Shown: piece after piece, positions 1 to 11,579 of the stretch
How the letters are laid out: every line of letters starts with the position of its first letter
How positions within the stretch are numbered: position 1 is the first letter of the stretch
NCBI GenBank assembly: GCA_051530055.1
Contig: CM121342.1
Location: 14,260,001 to 14,324,000, forward strand
Direction of reading: 5' to 3'
Length of the DNA stretch: 64,000 bases
Source of the DNA: Neoechinorhynchus agilis
Taxonomy: Eukaryota; Acanthocephala
The notes under the pieces: generated by a model
Told to the model about the DNA's origin: nothing
The model's input: only the letters and a program-made list of their open reading frames with translations
Databases searched by the model: none
Program-made: the position numbers and the translations under genes

Positions 1-3000
1 CTTCATGGGAAAGATCAGTTTGATAAAATTCAGTCCGGACGGAAGGTAAGCCTTAAATTTCTTTTTAGAAGTGGTGGGATTACCTATTATGTAATTATCG
101 ATAGAAAATTCTTCGTGGTAATCAAATTAGAAGTATGGCGGGCATACTCCCGGACATGGCATGTTTCAAATAAATATCTAGTGCCAGGGGCGTATACTCA
201 CCATAATTCTAATTATTAGGTGATTGGAATTAAAAACAAATCAAGTGGAATAATCCAAGTTTCAAAATACTATTGGAAAAGTTCTTAAATATTGATCGAA
301 CAGTGATCGTATTTGAAAATCTCAAGATTTATTACCTGTCCAATGTCTACTGGCAAGTGGGTTATATTAAGTGTTTAGAAGATCCCTTACTCGGCTTAGG
401 AAAATGCCAAGTAAGGGATGCTCTAAAAACTTAGTTTATTGCTTGAGTGCGCATTTCATTTGTCAATTTGTATGTTTGAAAAATCCTAACATAGGGCTTC
501 CCCCAAAAAATAAAGCGGTCACTAATGCAATCATGGTTTGATGAATTATAGTGTAAAATAACCCCGTGAAGGTGTTGGTTTCTGAAGAGAAATAATCATC
601 CTATCTATGCGCCTAGCAGTTTACAAGACTTATCGGTTGAAGGGACCCAATCGTTATAGTTTCATGATGAGCATTTTTCGTGCACGAACCGTGCATAATC
701 GGTCATAGCGTCCAGGTTCTAATAATTTAATGCGGAATGACAACTAACTAATACTCTGATTACTAGAAAGCTTTTAGCATGCCATGAAGATCATCTTATA
801 GTGTTGGAATGTCCGTCTACTACAGTTCGAACAATTCGACGCTTGGTTGAAGTGCGAAAACTTAATTGTAGTGCGATGGGTAATTACATTTCAGCCGAAT
901 GGCACCCTAGTGGATGCGGGTTTGTGACAGGAAATATGGACACCACGACCCGTCTTATATTTTTTCGAAACCCGAGTATGAATAGCGTACATGTGCAGAT
1001 GATACCCGGTCACAAGTGGCCGATCTTGGGTTGTTTCTTTCAATCTTCTCAATACGATGTGATCACAGTTGATCGAAATGGACAAGTTCGTTGTTATTCC
1101 GTACAAAGGGTAGAATCAGGGGAAAAAGAGGACATCGACGTTACAATCGAGCAAACCATTGTTGAGAAATCAAAATGGCACACGATTTGGAAGATAAGAG
1201 AAAGCGCTGGAGTATCTTTTAACCCAGGTTCGATTGTCCGCGTAAGTGCATGCGACTACCACCAGAGTAGTCAAATGTTGACTGCTGCATTCACCGACGG
1301 ATGCTTTGTTGTAATTCAAATGCCAGAATTCATTGGCGTGCACTCTCTATCTGTTACAACGCAATCTCCTATAGGCAGTATCCGATTTGATTCAAGTGGG
1401 CGATGGTTGGGACTAGCATCCTGTAACCGGGAATCCGTTGGTCAATTATTGGTTTGGGACTGGAAAAACGAGACTTATGTGCTCAAACAGCAGTCGCACC
1501 CACTTCGAGATGGACTTCAAATTTCTTTTTCCCCAGATGGACTCCGCATCGCTACTGGAGGATCTGATGGTCGTGTTAAACTCTGGTCGACTTTAGACGG
1601 AAGTTGTGTAACTACATTCAGTGATCACAGTGCCCAAATCACAGGACTTGTGTACAAGCGGTCTACGGGTTCAGTACTCGTTTCCTGCTCAATGGATGGC
1701 ACCATTAGAGCGTACGACGTTTTGCGAGGACGGAACTTCAGAACGTTGACCACCACGCGCCCGGTGCAGTTCAGTTGTGTAGATCTCGAGTCATCGGGAG
1801 GAGATATTGTTTGTGCAGGAGCGATCAACGAATACAACGTTTTTGTATTCTCAATTCGTACCGCTCAATTATGTTAGCCGTTACTTTTAAGCATCACTAA
1901 AGTCGGGGAAACAATCTTTCACTTTTAAAACAAACGAATTCAACACAGCGATTTGAAAACGGACGCTATTAGGAGAATGTAGCGGACGTTCTCAATTTCG
2001 ACTAAACGCATGTAATAGGCGTAACGTGTAGCCTTTAGCGGTTACGCAAAACACTTTAAATCCGGTATATCCTTTCAAAGAAATCTTTTTACATTAACCC
2101 TTCAGTTGGTATGTCGATAAATCTGAAATCATCTAAATAAAACGTTTAAAAGTATCGGTATACTTGAGGTTTTGTCTGGTCATCGTGGACCAGTAAGCTC
2201 TGTGTGCTTCTCTCCATTAACTGCGTTCCGTCTTCTGTCTGGATCATGGGATAAATCCATACGCTTATGGGACATTATGGATACAGGGAATCCTTGTGAA
2301 TCCTTAGATTTACTAGCGGATGTTGTCTGTGTCGCATACCGCCCAGACGGCCTTCAACTGGCTGCAAGTACAATTCGAGCGAAGATTTTCTTAATAGATT
2401 CGGATGATGTTGGTGGAAGTCATATGCAAAGTATCGATTGTCGTAAGGACGTTGGATACACAGGCAAAAACGAAAGGTGAGCAAGCAAACGCACTAATTT
2501 ATTTTGATGCGAAATCCGCCTACATGGCTCCGCCACCTAAATGTTCTCCGGTGTCCATGCCGAGAGTGCCGGCACCAGTTCCAAATCCAACTCCTTTAGG
2601 TCCAAATTGCCGTGCGTAGCATTGCTTGCAGTATATTTGACCTTGATGTGTAGCCAACGTTGTTGATTCGAGCATCTTCTTGCAAAGTCCACAACGAAAA
2701 CATGTCTTGTGCCATTTTATTCCTTCAGCTGAAACTTCTTCAGCCGCATATACTGGCTTCTGGCACCTTGGGCAACGGTTAACTTGTATTTTGAATGGCA
2801 TTGCTGATCGAAGACGAGTATGTTTTGCGAGGAACAGGGAAAAGGTAGCGTCTTTTTATGTTCGTATTTTCTTCATGATATGCTCGCCACATTTTTCCTT
2901 TATCTATTGCATCCTCACCAATTCCTGGTTGTTTTCATGCTCTCACAAAGGCGATGGGGTGCAATTCCCTCCGGCAACATTGCTCTTCATATTATGCAAT

Positions 3001-4150
3001 GCCTCTGATACACAGCGCAAAAATGTGAAGATGCTCGGTCAATCGATAATGGGAGAAAGAGAAGGCGTAGGGACTAGCTGGCATTTTGATTGCCGAAAAG
3101 TTACGATACGATTGGGAAAATTCGTATTTGCCGAGAACAAATAGAAATATAGTGCATGTGCACTTTGCCACTACTGTCATTGGAGGCAATCGAGACAAGT
3201 GTCACTGAATGAACCTGAAATGAATCCCATTTTTGTCTTTCCACCTTTTAGACCATTCCGGACATTATGTTACACCTTGGATGGTCAATATCTATTAGCC
3301 GGAGGACTATCTCATTACGTTTGCATCTACCACGTCCAGCGTCAAATGTTAGCACGACGAATTGCCATTAATCACAATTACAGTCTCGCCGGATACCATC
3401 ACCCGTATTTTGCACGAAAAAAAGCGAAGCCGATCAAAACGAACCGGGGTCCATTTGAAGACGTATACACAGACGATGACTATTCCCTTCCACTTCCTGG
3501 TACTCGAGAAATTGATAACAGCTCACTTGCAGCAGTTCCAGAACTCGAAGTCACATGCATTAGAATTTCGCCAACCGGTCGCTCTTGGGTTGCTAGCACA
3601 AATGAAGGCGTCATGGTCTACTCATTGGACGCTTCAAACGAATTTCCATTTGAACTCGACGTATCCACTACTCCTGAAGCAGTCGAGCAGCATCTCAAAA
3701 AGCACGAAGCGGTATCTGCACTTGTAAAGGCCGTTCAGTTGGGACAGTTGGATTTAATCGAACGTATTGTGGATTCGATTGAAGACCAGAAGCAGATGAA
3801 GATTATTTGTCAACAAATTCCATTGAGCACCACATTACGAGTCTTATCATTTTTAGCAAAGTTGGTTCAAACGACTAGACGAATCGGACACTACGTCGCC
3901 TTTTGTCAATGTCTCCTTCAACAAAATTGCCATAAACTCAAGGATACGATGACACCGAGTTCAACGCTAAGTGGAAATCTGTGTGAATTAGAACGGAACA
4001 TCCGCCTTAGAACAAAAGTTATTGACGAAACGTAAGTCCATTGTTTAACAAAAATCAATATTAATTTCTGCTTTTATTCGTAGATGCACACGGAACCTTA
4101 ACATGCTAAAGTACTTGAATCAAACCAGTAGAGATCAAACGGCGTCCTAA
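1..4150 (+). CDS. PWP2: PWP2 (U3 snoRNP / UTP-B WD40 protein), 5'-truncated by window edge
   Basis: WD40 scaffold of the UTP-B part of the small-subunit processome, acting in early 18S pre-rRNA processing in the nucleolus. Exons read: 2-45 (ends FSPDGR), 767-1872, about 2164-2476, 3252-4031 and 4084-4150. Conserved stretches include LLVWDWKNETYVLKQQ, ATGGSDGRVKLWSTLDG, FRTLTTTRPVQFSCV, LSGSWDKSIRLWD and GQYLLAGGLSHYVCIYHV, followed by the helical C-terminal domain (FELDVSTTPEAVEQHL) typical of PWP2. Introns 46-766, 2477-3251 and 4032-4083 are in-phase GT-AG. The 1873-2163 intron is odd: the only join that keeps the conserved blade (QLFEVLSGH) ends in AC, not AG. An AATAAA follows the stop. 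The 775-nt third intron carries a LIM gene on the other strand. The N-terminus lies outside the window. Confidence 0.95.
2520..2801 (-). CDS. Muscle LIM protein / CRP-type single LIM domain protein, nested in PWP2 intron
   Basis: 93-aa intronless protein with one LIM zinc-finger and a glycine-rich tail, the layout of short muscle LIM proteins such as fly Mlp60A. Visible zinc ligands are C10, C13, H31, C34, C37, C40, C58 and C61, followed by FGPKGVGFGTGAGTLG and a short tail after MDTGEHL. Such proteins sit at the sarcomere Z-line or in the nucleus and bind actinin and actin-associated partners. It begins MPFK like its relatives, and an AG lies two bases 5' of the ATG. The whole gene lies antisense inside a PWP2 intron, so the two transcripts would be complementary. 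It is the single-LIM form; no second LIM is seen downstream. Confidence 0.9.
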   Translation of the reverse strand: MPFKIQVNRCPRCQKPVYAAEEVSAEGIKWHKTCFRCGLCKKMLESTTLATHQGQIYCKQCYARQFGPKGVGFGTGAGTLGMDTGEHLGGGAM

Positions 4151-4359
4151 TAATAAACTACATTTTGAGTATGCCAAATTAAATTCCACACGTTTAATGA
4201 CAAAATCAAGCGAGTTCATTGACACAATGAGATACCACCGATGAAAGTATTCTGAAATGGAATATTTTATCGTTGGTCTTGTCGCATCTGGGGTATACCT
4301 AGCGACGTGCTCATCCCTTGTGTTCAACATAACACCTTTCTATTTCAAAAAATCGCCAC

Positions 4360-5345
4360 TCAACAACACACAGTGCACTTGCATCTATGCACCACACACA
4401 TCCACCCGATCAATAACATACCAATCTGCACATTCCTACCCTTTAAGATATTCGTCCTGAGTTCCTCGAGGAGGTCTTTGATTTCGTTGATTTCTTCTTG
4501 GTTGGTTTTTGATAGGGGTGAATGTTGTCGTTTTTGACACATTTTTGTCATTTCCTGCAATCTCCATCTATTCCTTGCGACCTCCATTCCGTTTTCTCTT
4601 TCGCTTCTTCTTTGTTTTAATCTATCAGTGAATGGATCGATATTAAGCGTCTTCATTGGTCGCCATGAGTCCTGGTATTTCCATCCCCGTGATTGATTTG
4701 TATAATGTCCGGGTAGTCCTTTTATCAACGTTTTCTTTAATCCAACCGGACGAATCGTTCCTCTTGTGCCAAACAAGATCTATAGCGTCAAACGTTCTTA
4801 GTTTCGCTTGAGTGTCATGTCTGTCTTTCTGTTCACGCTGCTTCCTATATATATCGGGCTTTTATTGGTGGTTTTTCACTCGGTTTAGCACAGTGGACAG
4901 TCGTTGGTCATTATCACCATTATTAATGGGGCTTTCCCGTTGTTGCATGAGGTGTATTGCGGTATGACATCAGGAACTGTTGCAACTTCAAAGATCTATC
5001 AGAAGGACGTGGGGCTTATTCTGCACAGCCGTACTCCGTTGACATCCAGGAATCGTCGAAATTGATTTGGGACTATAGGGCGGTCCGTTATCACATATAA
5101 TGCGCGCCCGCGTTTGTGATGGCTGTTTTGTTTGTCTAATAAAATCTTTCTAAAGGTCACTGATACACGATTACAACACATTCAAATGTGATCGCACTGA
5201 AGCTGAGGAAGGGTAAATTGCCCTGCGGGTTGTCTTTCGTCAATCTTAAGCGTCCGGTTGTGTTCATTGTAATAGCCTCTTTACTAATTAATAAACGTCA
5301 GACGTCTCCCAGTAGGACAATAGCACGTCGTCCACATATCTTATG
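4360..5345 (-). mobile_element. Degenerate Penelope-like retroelement fragment (reverse transcriptase part)
   Basis: On the minus strand around 5300-5345 the reading shows IRYVDDVLL, the YVDD catalytic box of Penelope-like reverse transcriptases. It is followed at about 5200-5260 by a stretch ending LPFLS, which fits the usual LPFLD motif, and then by a region resembling the post-catalytic FRK...SHH segment. An open stretch at 4360-4776 of unknown nature lies downstream in the same orientation and may be the linker towards the endonuclease. The element is clearly broken and old. The neighbouring repeat at 5515-5592 has the hammerhead-type terminal motif found near other Penelope relics here. 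Confidence 0.6.
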
Positions 5346-5514
5346 TAAATCCGTTTTCCGGCAATGCGTGAAAAATTTTACAAGTGTGCAAAGAAAAACA
5401 CTTGCAAACATTCAGTATGACGTGCACGAGAAAGCGTGCCCAGGCAAGAACATGAAAAAACAGTTACGCACAGACGAATACCCAAATTTCGATATGTAAT
5501 GTACCGGGGAATGT

Positions 5515-5592
5515 GATTGGAATTATTGTTTAGCTCTACACCCGGTAAATAATTATTTATCAAAGACGTTTCGACCTTTCAGTCTTTTTGAT
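5515..5592 (-). repeat. Decayed copy of hammerhead-bearing terminal repeat (family A)
   Basis: Shares the block TTGGAATTATTGTTTAG...CCGGTAAATAATTATTTAT...AAGACGTTTCG with copies at 6650-6725, 38571-38735 and 51520-51720. On the minus strand the GAAACGTC box is kept, but most of stem II and the CTGATGA box is reduced to CTGAAAGG. It is probably no longer functional. Confidence 0.6.
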
Positions 5593-5619
5593 TATCCCAC
5601 GTTTCTGGGGTGGGGTGCT

Positions 5620-5765
5620 CATCAAGTGTTTTTATATATCTCCCGAGGAGGCGGAACTCATCAGTTGATGAGTTTCATCCCTTCTACGGTATTTCGTCCC
5701 TTTATCGTCGGGATATTCTGAAGGCTCGAACCTGCTAAGGAAGGCGTATGGCGCCCCTAGATTGA
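5620..5765 (-). mobile_element. tRNA-headed SINE (family S2), truncated copy
   Basis: Read on the minus strand, a box-B-like AGGTTCGAGCC is followed by GGGACGAAATACCG, GATGAAACTCATC, then CTGATGAGTTCC. The same order of blocks recurs at 19670-19860, 41870-42120, 42126-42360 and, decayed, 46985-47235. The GAAA and CTGATGA boxes flank a short hairpin and are themselves flanked by pairable GGGAC and GTTCC. Confidence 0.55.
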
Positions 5766-6409
5766 CAGTATATATAATAAGAATCGTGAGTGAAGTAAAA
5801 AACACTCACCATTCATAGTGCCGCAGCGACGAAGTACAACTTTGGACTCGGGTTAGGTTTGTGGCTAAGGAGGCGGCTGGCGGTTAGATAATGTGAGGGA
5901 TAGAGTTTTGGGCATCAGCTAGACAAAACTTCATTATTGCTCGAAAAGCGGGACGAACTTTCAACACTTTGATGTCGCTTCAACGAGCTTTTGTAGATTT
6001 ATTTGACGATTGAATTGTTCATGTTTTCGAATGGCGGAAAAAATTGAAGTGATTTATTAGTCCACATTTATCCCGGTTTTTTGTAAGTTTTGTGTTACAC
6101 GAGTTAAGCATGCTGAAATATCGACCCTATTAAATCACTTCAAATTTTATCGACCTTCATAGATTCCTGACGACGGCTTCGAAAATAAAAGCTCACTTGC
6201 CAATTTAAGAGCAGAAAACTTGATAAAAATGGGTGGCTTTATGTGGACGAGTTTGACTAAAATAATCCGACTTTATCATTTGCTTACGAGCACTTTTCAG
6301 TTTCATTTAATCGATTAAGCATTACGAAAGAGCGATTTTTGTGGTTGAGATTGAATAAAATCGCAGCAAAAAAATATAGTTGAGCATGGGTTCCCAATGG
6401 TGACAGTGG
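5766..6409. other. Intergenic, no gene recognised
   Basis: AT-rich sequence with no conserved open frame on either strand. Nothing beyond short chance ORFs was seen. Confidence 0.5.
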
Positions 6410-7175
6410 ATTATTCATGTTTGTTTATGAAGCGTAAAATTAAATGAAATTATTAAATCCGATATTTCGGAACCACAATCTTGTACGCGTTTATCAAAGG
6501 TTGTCTACTTGCTTTATTCGTGGCACCTCAATTTTTCAAAAAGGCATAGATTGTGCCTTCGAAATATCGAATTTAATAAGGCTAGAAAATCAATTAGTAT
6601 TTCACAGCATCCAATCTTGCACAAAACAACATGTCGATATAATAAGAGTTATTGTTTAGAAGTCTTCACTCGGTAAATAATTTTCTTATTAAAGACGTTT
6701 CGAACCTTGTCGGGTTCATCATCTCAGTTTGTTAGTAATAGAAGTTTTCGATGTGAAAATTTAATTTATTTGATGACGTAATGTGAAGTTACTATCAAAT
6801 CTGAAAACGCGCAATGTCGTCGGAAGTCCAACGTACATTTGGGTTCGCCCATACTTAAAAATCGTATTTTTTCACAGTTGTGCGCCTTTGGTATACGGCC
6901 TCGGTTTTGGTGTGCGTCTAGGATCGTGCGTTGGCGACCCGATATTCATCTTAAACGTTCTTCATTTTCTAAATTCTATGAGCTCGCAATCGTTGCGCCA
7001 TTTTAGGATGTTTGTTTTGGACTACTTTTTGCTTGTTTATGGAGTGAAAATTAAAAGAATAAGCAACAAACTTGCGAAACAACCTTGATAAACGCGTACA
7101 AGATTGTGGTTCCGAAACCAATCGGATTTAATAAATTCATTTAATTTTTACGCTCCATAAACAAGTATGAATATT
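6410..7175. repeat. Large inverted repeat of terminal-repeat-like units
   Basis: The left arm (about 6410-6505) and right arm (about 7083-7175) are near-complementary: the left holds CCGATATTTCGG...CTTGTACGCGTTTATCAA and the right holds TTGATAAACGCGTACAAG...CCGAAACCAATCGG. Between them lie a partial second copy (about 7015-7060), a related hairpin unit at 6540-6580 and a family A unit at 6650-6725 whose minus strand reads CTGAGATGATGAACC...GGTTCGAAACGTC. Each arm has the GAAATATC-type box of hammerhead-like repeats, but with TTGATAAA where CTGATGA would be. No protein is encoded. Confidence 0.7.
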
Positions 7176-7602
7176 TCGAATTTCAAACACTCAGCTGCCG
7201 TCTTGGTGTAACGGTCGAATAAATTCCCTACTAAAAAGCACACATTCTTCTAGAAAAGTTTAATCCATCTTCGAAGACACTATTTTTTATAATTTGGCAA
7301 ACACGCCCAATCCCGTTGTCATTTCAACATGAATGGTTACGTAATTGTGCACCTATTCGTCCGTTTGTGTGCATTCGCGTGGCGCCGAGTGAATAAACTT
7401 TTTATACGTGACGCGTTTTTATTGTCATCTTCTCATGTTTGCCTTCTTCTCTATCGCTTTGACGCCATCGATCTCATGCGCATTTTCGCCCTAGACTACA
7501 CATTCTTCCGTGTTGTTCTTAGTGTTCGTGCTCGTCTGCCCTTTTACGCTCGTTCACCTCCGCTGTTTCGCAAGATCTCGCCGTCCTTTTTCCCTCTCGT
7601 AG

Positions 7603-8391
7603 ATGGCATTCGTGAAAGAATACGAGATTCAACGAGCGAAGTTGGCGGAACAGGCGGAGCGTTATGATGATATGGCCGCCACCATGAAAAAAGTCACTGA
7701 ACAGTCCGGTACTGAGCTCAGCAACGAAGAACGTAACCTCCTTTCGGTTGCGTATAAAAACGTTGTGGGATCCCGTCGATCATCATGGCGTGTTATCTCT
7801 TCCATTGCCGATCGTCCAACTGGAGCAACACCCGAACGAATTTCTGATATCACAAAAGAATACAGAGAATTGATTGAAAAAGAGCTCATTGGTATTTGCA
7901 ACGATGTGCTCGGTCTTCTTGAAAAACACTTGATTCCACGTGCCAGTACTCCTGAAAGCAAGGTTTTCTATTTGAAGATGCGTGGCGATTACTTCCGATA
8001 CATGGCTGAATTCGCTCAGGGTGAGGAGCGCTCAAAAGTCGTCGAGGACTCTCTTAAAGCGTACACTGAAGCGTTCGATATCGCTAAAGAAAACATGCAG
8101 CCAACTCATCCAATTCGCCTTGGTCTCGCTCTAAACTTCAGTGTCTTTTATTATGAAATACAAAATGCGCCAGATCGAGCTTGTCAGTTGGCTCGTAAGG
8201 CATTTGATGATGCCATTGCAGAATTAGACACTTTGAATGAAGATTCTTACAAAGATTCGACTCTTATCATGCAACTACTCCGGGACAATCTTACTCTATG
8301 GATGAGTGATCAAGATGAACCTGGGCAAGGGGTAGGAGGCGATCAGGGATCAGGAGATGGTGGTGCCGAGGAAAAGGAGGACAAAGCCTAG
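7603..8391 (+). CDS. 14-3-3 protein (zeta/epsilon-like)
   Basis: 262-aa phosphoserine/threonine-binding adaptor that dimerises and docks onto many signalling proteins. All nine helices are recognisable: [16 protein letters not shown], the [19 protein letters not shown] signature with the phosphate-binding Lys/Arg, [11 protein letters not shown] with the Arg-Tyr pair, and the second signature around [19 protein letters not shown] and [16 protein letters not shown]. The C-terminal tail is acidic and Gly-rich and slightly long for the family. The gene is intronless. Bases CTCTCGTAG immediately precede the ATG, a splice acceptor with zero leader, consistent with trans-splicing or a 5' UTR intron. 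An AATAAA lies about 195 nt past the stop. Confidence 0.97.
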   Translation: MAFVKEYEIQRAKLAEQAERYDDMAATMKKVTEQSGTELSNEERNLLSVAYKNVVGSRRSSWRVISSIADRPTGATPERISDITKEYRELIEKELIGICNDVLGLLEKHLIPRASTPESKVFYLKMRGDYFRYMAEFAQGEERSKVVEDSLKAYTEAFDIAKENMQPTHPIRLGLALNFSVFYYEIQNAPDRACQLARKAFDDAIAELDTLNEDSYKDSTLIMQLLRDNLTLWMSDQDEPGQGVGGDQGSGDGGAEEKEDKA

Positions 8392-8663
8392 GATATGTTG
8401 TGGGCAACGGGAAAATTTAACAGACAAGAGAAAGTGGATTTAGATTTAACCTACCAAAAACAGGTTTAGAAATGCTCATTTTTGGAATGAGGTTTGGGGA
8501 TAATTTTTTTATTTTAAATCGAACTTGATTCAGCATATTTTCGGAAAATCCAAGTAATGCTTTTATTTTCCTTTATTCAAACGCAATAAAATAATCGAAA
8601 TTTTATTCTTTTAAAAGTTACTTGATATATCATATTTTGTTCAGACATGAAATCATTCACACC

Positions 8664-11030
8664 GCCGCTATGGATCACTCAGCTGCCATCCTGATGTAAC
8701 GGTCGAAAGAACGGTTTTAGCGTTCCCTCGTTGCACAGCAAGACTTATGTTTTGTACGAGGAATGCTCCTGATCTCGAATCGCCAGTGATTCGTCTCAAT
8801 CGCTTGGACAATTTCTTGACCAGATCCTGCGCCGCGATACCAAACGACCCGAGCGTCTCGACGCCAAAGGGAACAAAATAATAATTTCGACTCAGGTAAC
8901 TATATTTTGTTCGTTTCACGCGCGTGGCGTCCCAGAGAAGGCATTTTCCTTCTCGTCACCTGAATATTGACACCGTCCTTTCTACGGCCATCGAGTCGGC
9001 AAAGATTGCTCGGCTCTAGGATGTTGGATGCATTCACAGTATTCAGGGCACGGCTAAGAATAGCGTTCACGTCGACGTGTCGTGAGTACCTCCCGACTGA
9101 TTGCCGACAGACGAGACCATGGCGTTCCGATGGTTTCACAGTCGCTCCGCAACGGCAGCGATGGGATGTGTACGTCGGTACCCCAAGTCTCAGGGACACT
9201 GCAAATCCATAATGTCTTGTCGGAGAGAAGGGAACCCACAGAAGCGATTGGGATAGCGTTGAGCCAAGCACTCCATTCTCTTGTAGAGCGGCGCCAATCG
9301 AGTCCGGTTCACCAGTTCACGAGAATCTGAAATTAAAGATTTGTGAATTCTCGTTACCAGGGGTTAGTCTCGAATTGATTGTTTGCAACCATTGACGGGT
9401 ACCTGCTTGCTGCATATCCACACCAAAGATTAAGCGCCTCCACGAAATTTTCATCCAAAGTGTAATTCTTGCCAAGAACGGATTTAACTATTTTGCGGTT
9501 TGCTCCATACGATACCAATTAAGCTGACAGAGAAATATCTGCTGCTTTTCGGATACCCAAACCCCCGGACGACACAGGCAAGAACGTTTTACGCCAGGTC
9601 TCGCCTGACAGCTGAGTATTTAACATTTTCTCGAGAGAGGCTTTCACCGTCTTGTCTGATTTTGCCAACTTATTCTTATCTATAAAAAAGGTGCTGTGCG
9701 CAGCTTTTACAGCAGTTTTGGAATAAAAAGGGTGTTCTTTATCTGGAACAGAGCCTCGTGTGATGATAATTCATCAACGCGTTCGCTCAGCACCGAAAGT
9801 TGAAGATTAGCAATCTCTGCTTCAACATTAGAACCAAAAATGCAACTTCATGGAAGACAACCGGTTTAGAGTGATGAATTCTATCTCGGGGACCAGGTTC
9901 TGAAAATCTTTCACGATAGTTTGCCTGGACGCCTCATCTTCCACGTTCATCACTAAAATCTCGCATTTCGCAGCATTCAATTAAATGCCAGTTTTCGCCG
10001 TCTCCTTCACGAGTGTTTCTAAATCGCGCAGTACTACAACCCATTAAAGCTGCACTGGAGAGAGTGCGCGACGGGATTGAGTGCGAGTGAGAAGGCTATT
10101 GGGCCCAAAGAATCCCCTTGTTGAACTCCTTTTTCTGACCACAAAACGTGGTTATTGAACGAGGATGTTGAAGTCTTATCGGCATTAAAGAAATAGCGAA
10201 ATTTTTCTGGTGCGTGATGTCTAACTACTTCGAGCAAATCTGCTCGGCGAACTGTGTTAAATGCATTTTCGCAATCACCTTTCAAGATCACGCACTGCTT
10301 TGAGTTTCCGGTGATGAACGTGCGGAGTGAATGAACAATCGCCTCTGCGCCACAAGGTGTACAGCAGCCTAACTGAGTAGGGTGAAGCATCATCCCTACT
10401 TTTTCCGCGATCCTTTTATTAAAAAAAATTGCTGTTGAGCGGCGCAGAGTTCCAATTGGAATGAGACGAGTCCAACTTTCCTTTTTCGCGAGGGCACACA
10501 AGGATGTGCCGAAAAATAACTCAATTGTTTTCGGAACCAACTCAACCCCTGCAAATTGGTCGACTAGGCGTGCCAATGCATCTTAAAGGGACTGAGCAGC
10601 GTCACATACTGAAAAGGAAGTCATATCCTTTAGGTGAAGCCCGTGAGCTGATCCGTTTGCATTCGATGATAAAATATAAGGGATCGTATCGAAGGAGGAG
10701 GATTTAACGGAAAACTGCCGACCGCCGTCACTCGGATGTTTTGAATGAAGAGTTCGTAGTTTCTTCGTTATCTTTGGCGAGACTGTCCATTAATGATAAA
10801 AGACGAACTGCTCTTCTGTCATCTCCGCTAGCGAGCTTCGAAGAAACGCGTCTAGCAAGCGACCGATTTGAGTTTTTGCGGTGGTCACGCTCCTAGACAT
10901 ACTCCGTACGTAGCTCGCATGCTGTCGAAAAGCACTGAGTAAATTTTCGTCAAAAGAACTTATTCGCTCTTTTATTTTTGTGGTCAGAGATCCCCAGAAA
11001 CATCACCAGCAGAAACCCCTAGTCTAGGGA
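8664..11030 (-). mobile_element. Degenerate non-LTR-type retrotransposon with nuclease-like C-terminus
   Basis: Minus-strand coding order, from high to low coordinates: GSA..GLHLKDMTS (about 10640), an RT core at 10034-10576 (RLIPIGTLRRS, LKGDCENAFNTV, EKGVQQGDSLGP), then 8900-9271 with RCGATVKPSERHGLVC and a Cys/His knot ahead of EPSNLCRLDGRRKDG, and finally FVPFGVETLGSFG...LAVQRGN at 8668-8890. This order matches a family of metazoan retrotransposons whose C-terminus looks like a restriction-type nuclease. The coding path is interrupted in several places, so this copy is dead. The 3' end (about 8664, GATCACTCAGCTGCC...) recurs as 5'-truncated copies at 17053, 20395 and 53290, which supports target-primed insertion. 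Confidence 0.75.
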
Positions 11031-11579
11031 ACGCCAAGAGACGCATCTACGACAACTCTGAGTTAGTCTCGATGCAGTCTGTCAATATAGGGGTTGAATC
11101 TCTTTGCGGCCTGATACCGCGCGCCCATTGGGATTCTTCTCGGAACGTTCCTGGGCAGAACTCGCACAATGTTCCCTACAAATGGAATTTCATTTTGTGC
11201 AGGTGATGTCGTGAGAGGATTTTGGCGCACACCATCAATGGACTTAGGGGGTGAACCAGAACCGCCGCAGCGAGAATTACGGGGTCCATCTACCCTAATA
11301 ACTCCTGTTTTCGTTAGGGAAAAAATCCCATTACAAACTTCACATTATCCTGGTTGAAAAAATCACATTGACGTTGTTATCTTCACTTGGCTCGTTTTGG
11401 GCGGGCAAGTTTTCGTCTTCATATTATGGTCTAGCATCCAAATTTGCCCTCGTGGAGGCATCGGTGTCGTCGGTGGTACAATAAAATGCCTTTACTTTTG
11501 ATGATAGGACTCTTTTCCTTTTCATTTTCAAACTAAGATTTTAGGTTATTATTTCTTGAATCTTTTGTATTTTAGAGAT
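11031..11579. other. Intergenic, no gene recognised
   Basis: No conserved open frame on either strand. The sequence separates the retrotransposon 5' side from a small putative gene. Confidence 0.4.

Noticed and set aside
801-1877. Start of PWP2 at 801
   Set aside because: Position 801 is GTG inside an exon; the exon extends back to 767 and joins exon 1 in phase (GR/KLLACHEDHL).
4106-4330. Minus-strand ORF 3' of PWP2
   Set aside because: Overlaps the PWP2 last exon, has no domain and looks like a shadow frame.
9054-9330. Overlapping plus and minus ORFs in 8.9-9.3 kb as host genes
   Set aside because: They are shadows of the retrotransposon C-terminal coding region on the minus strand.
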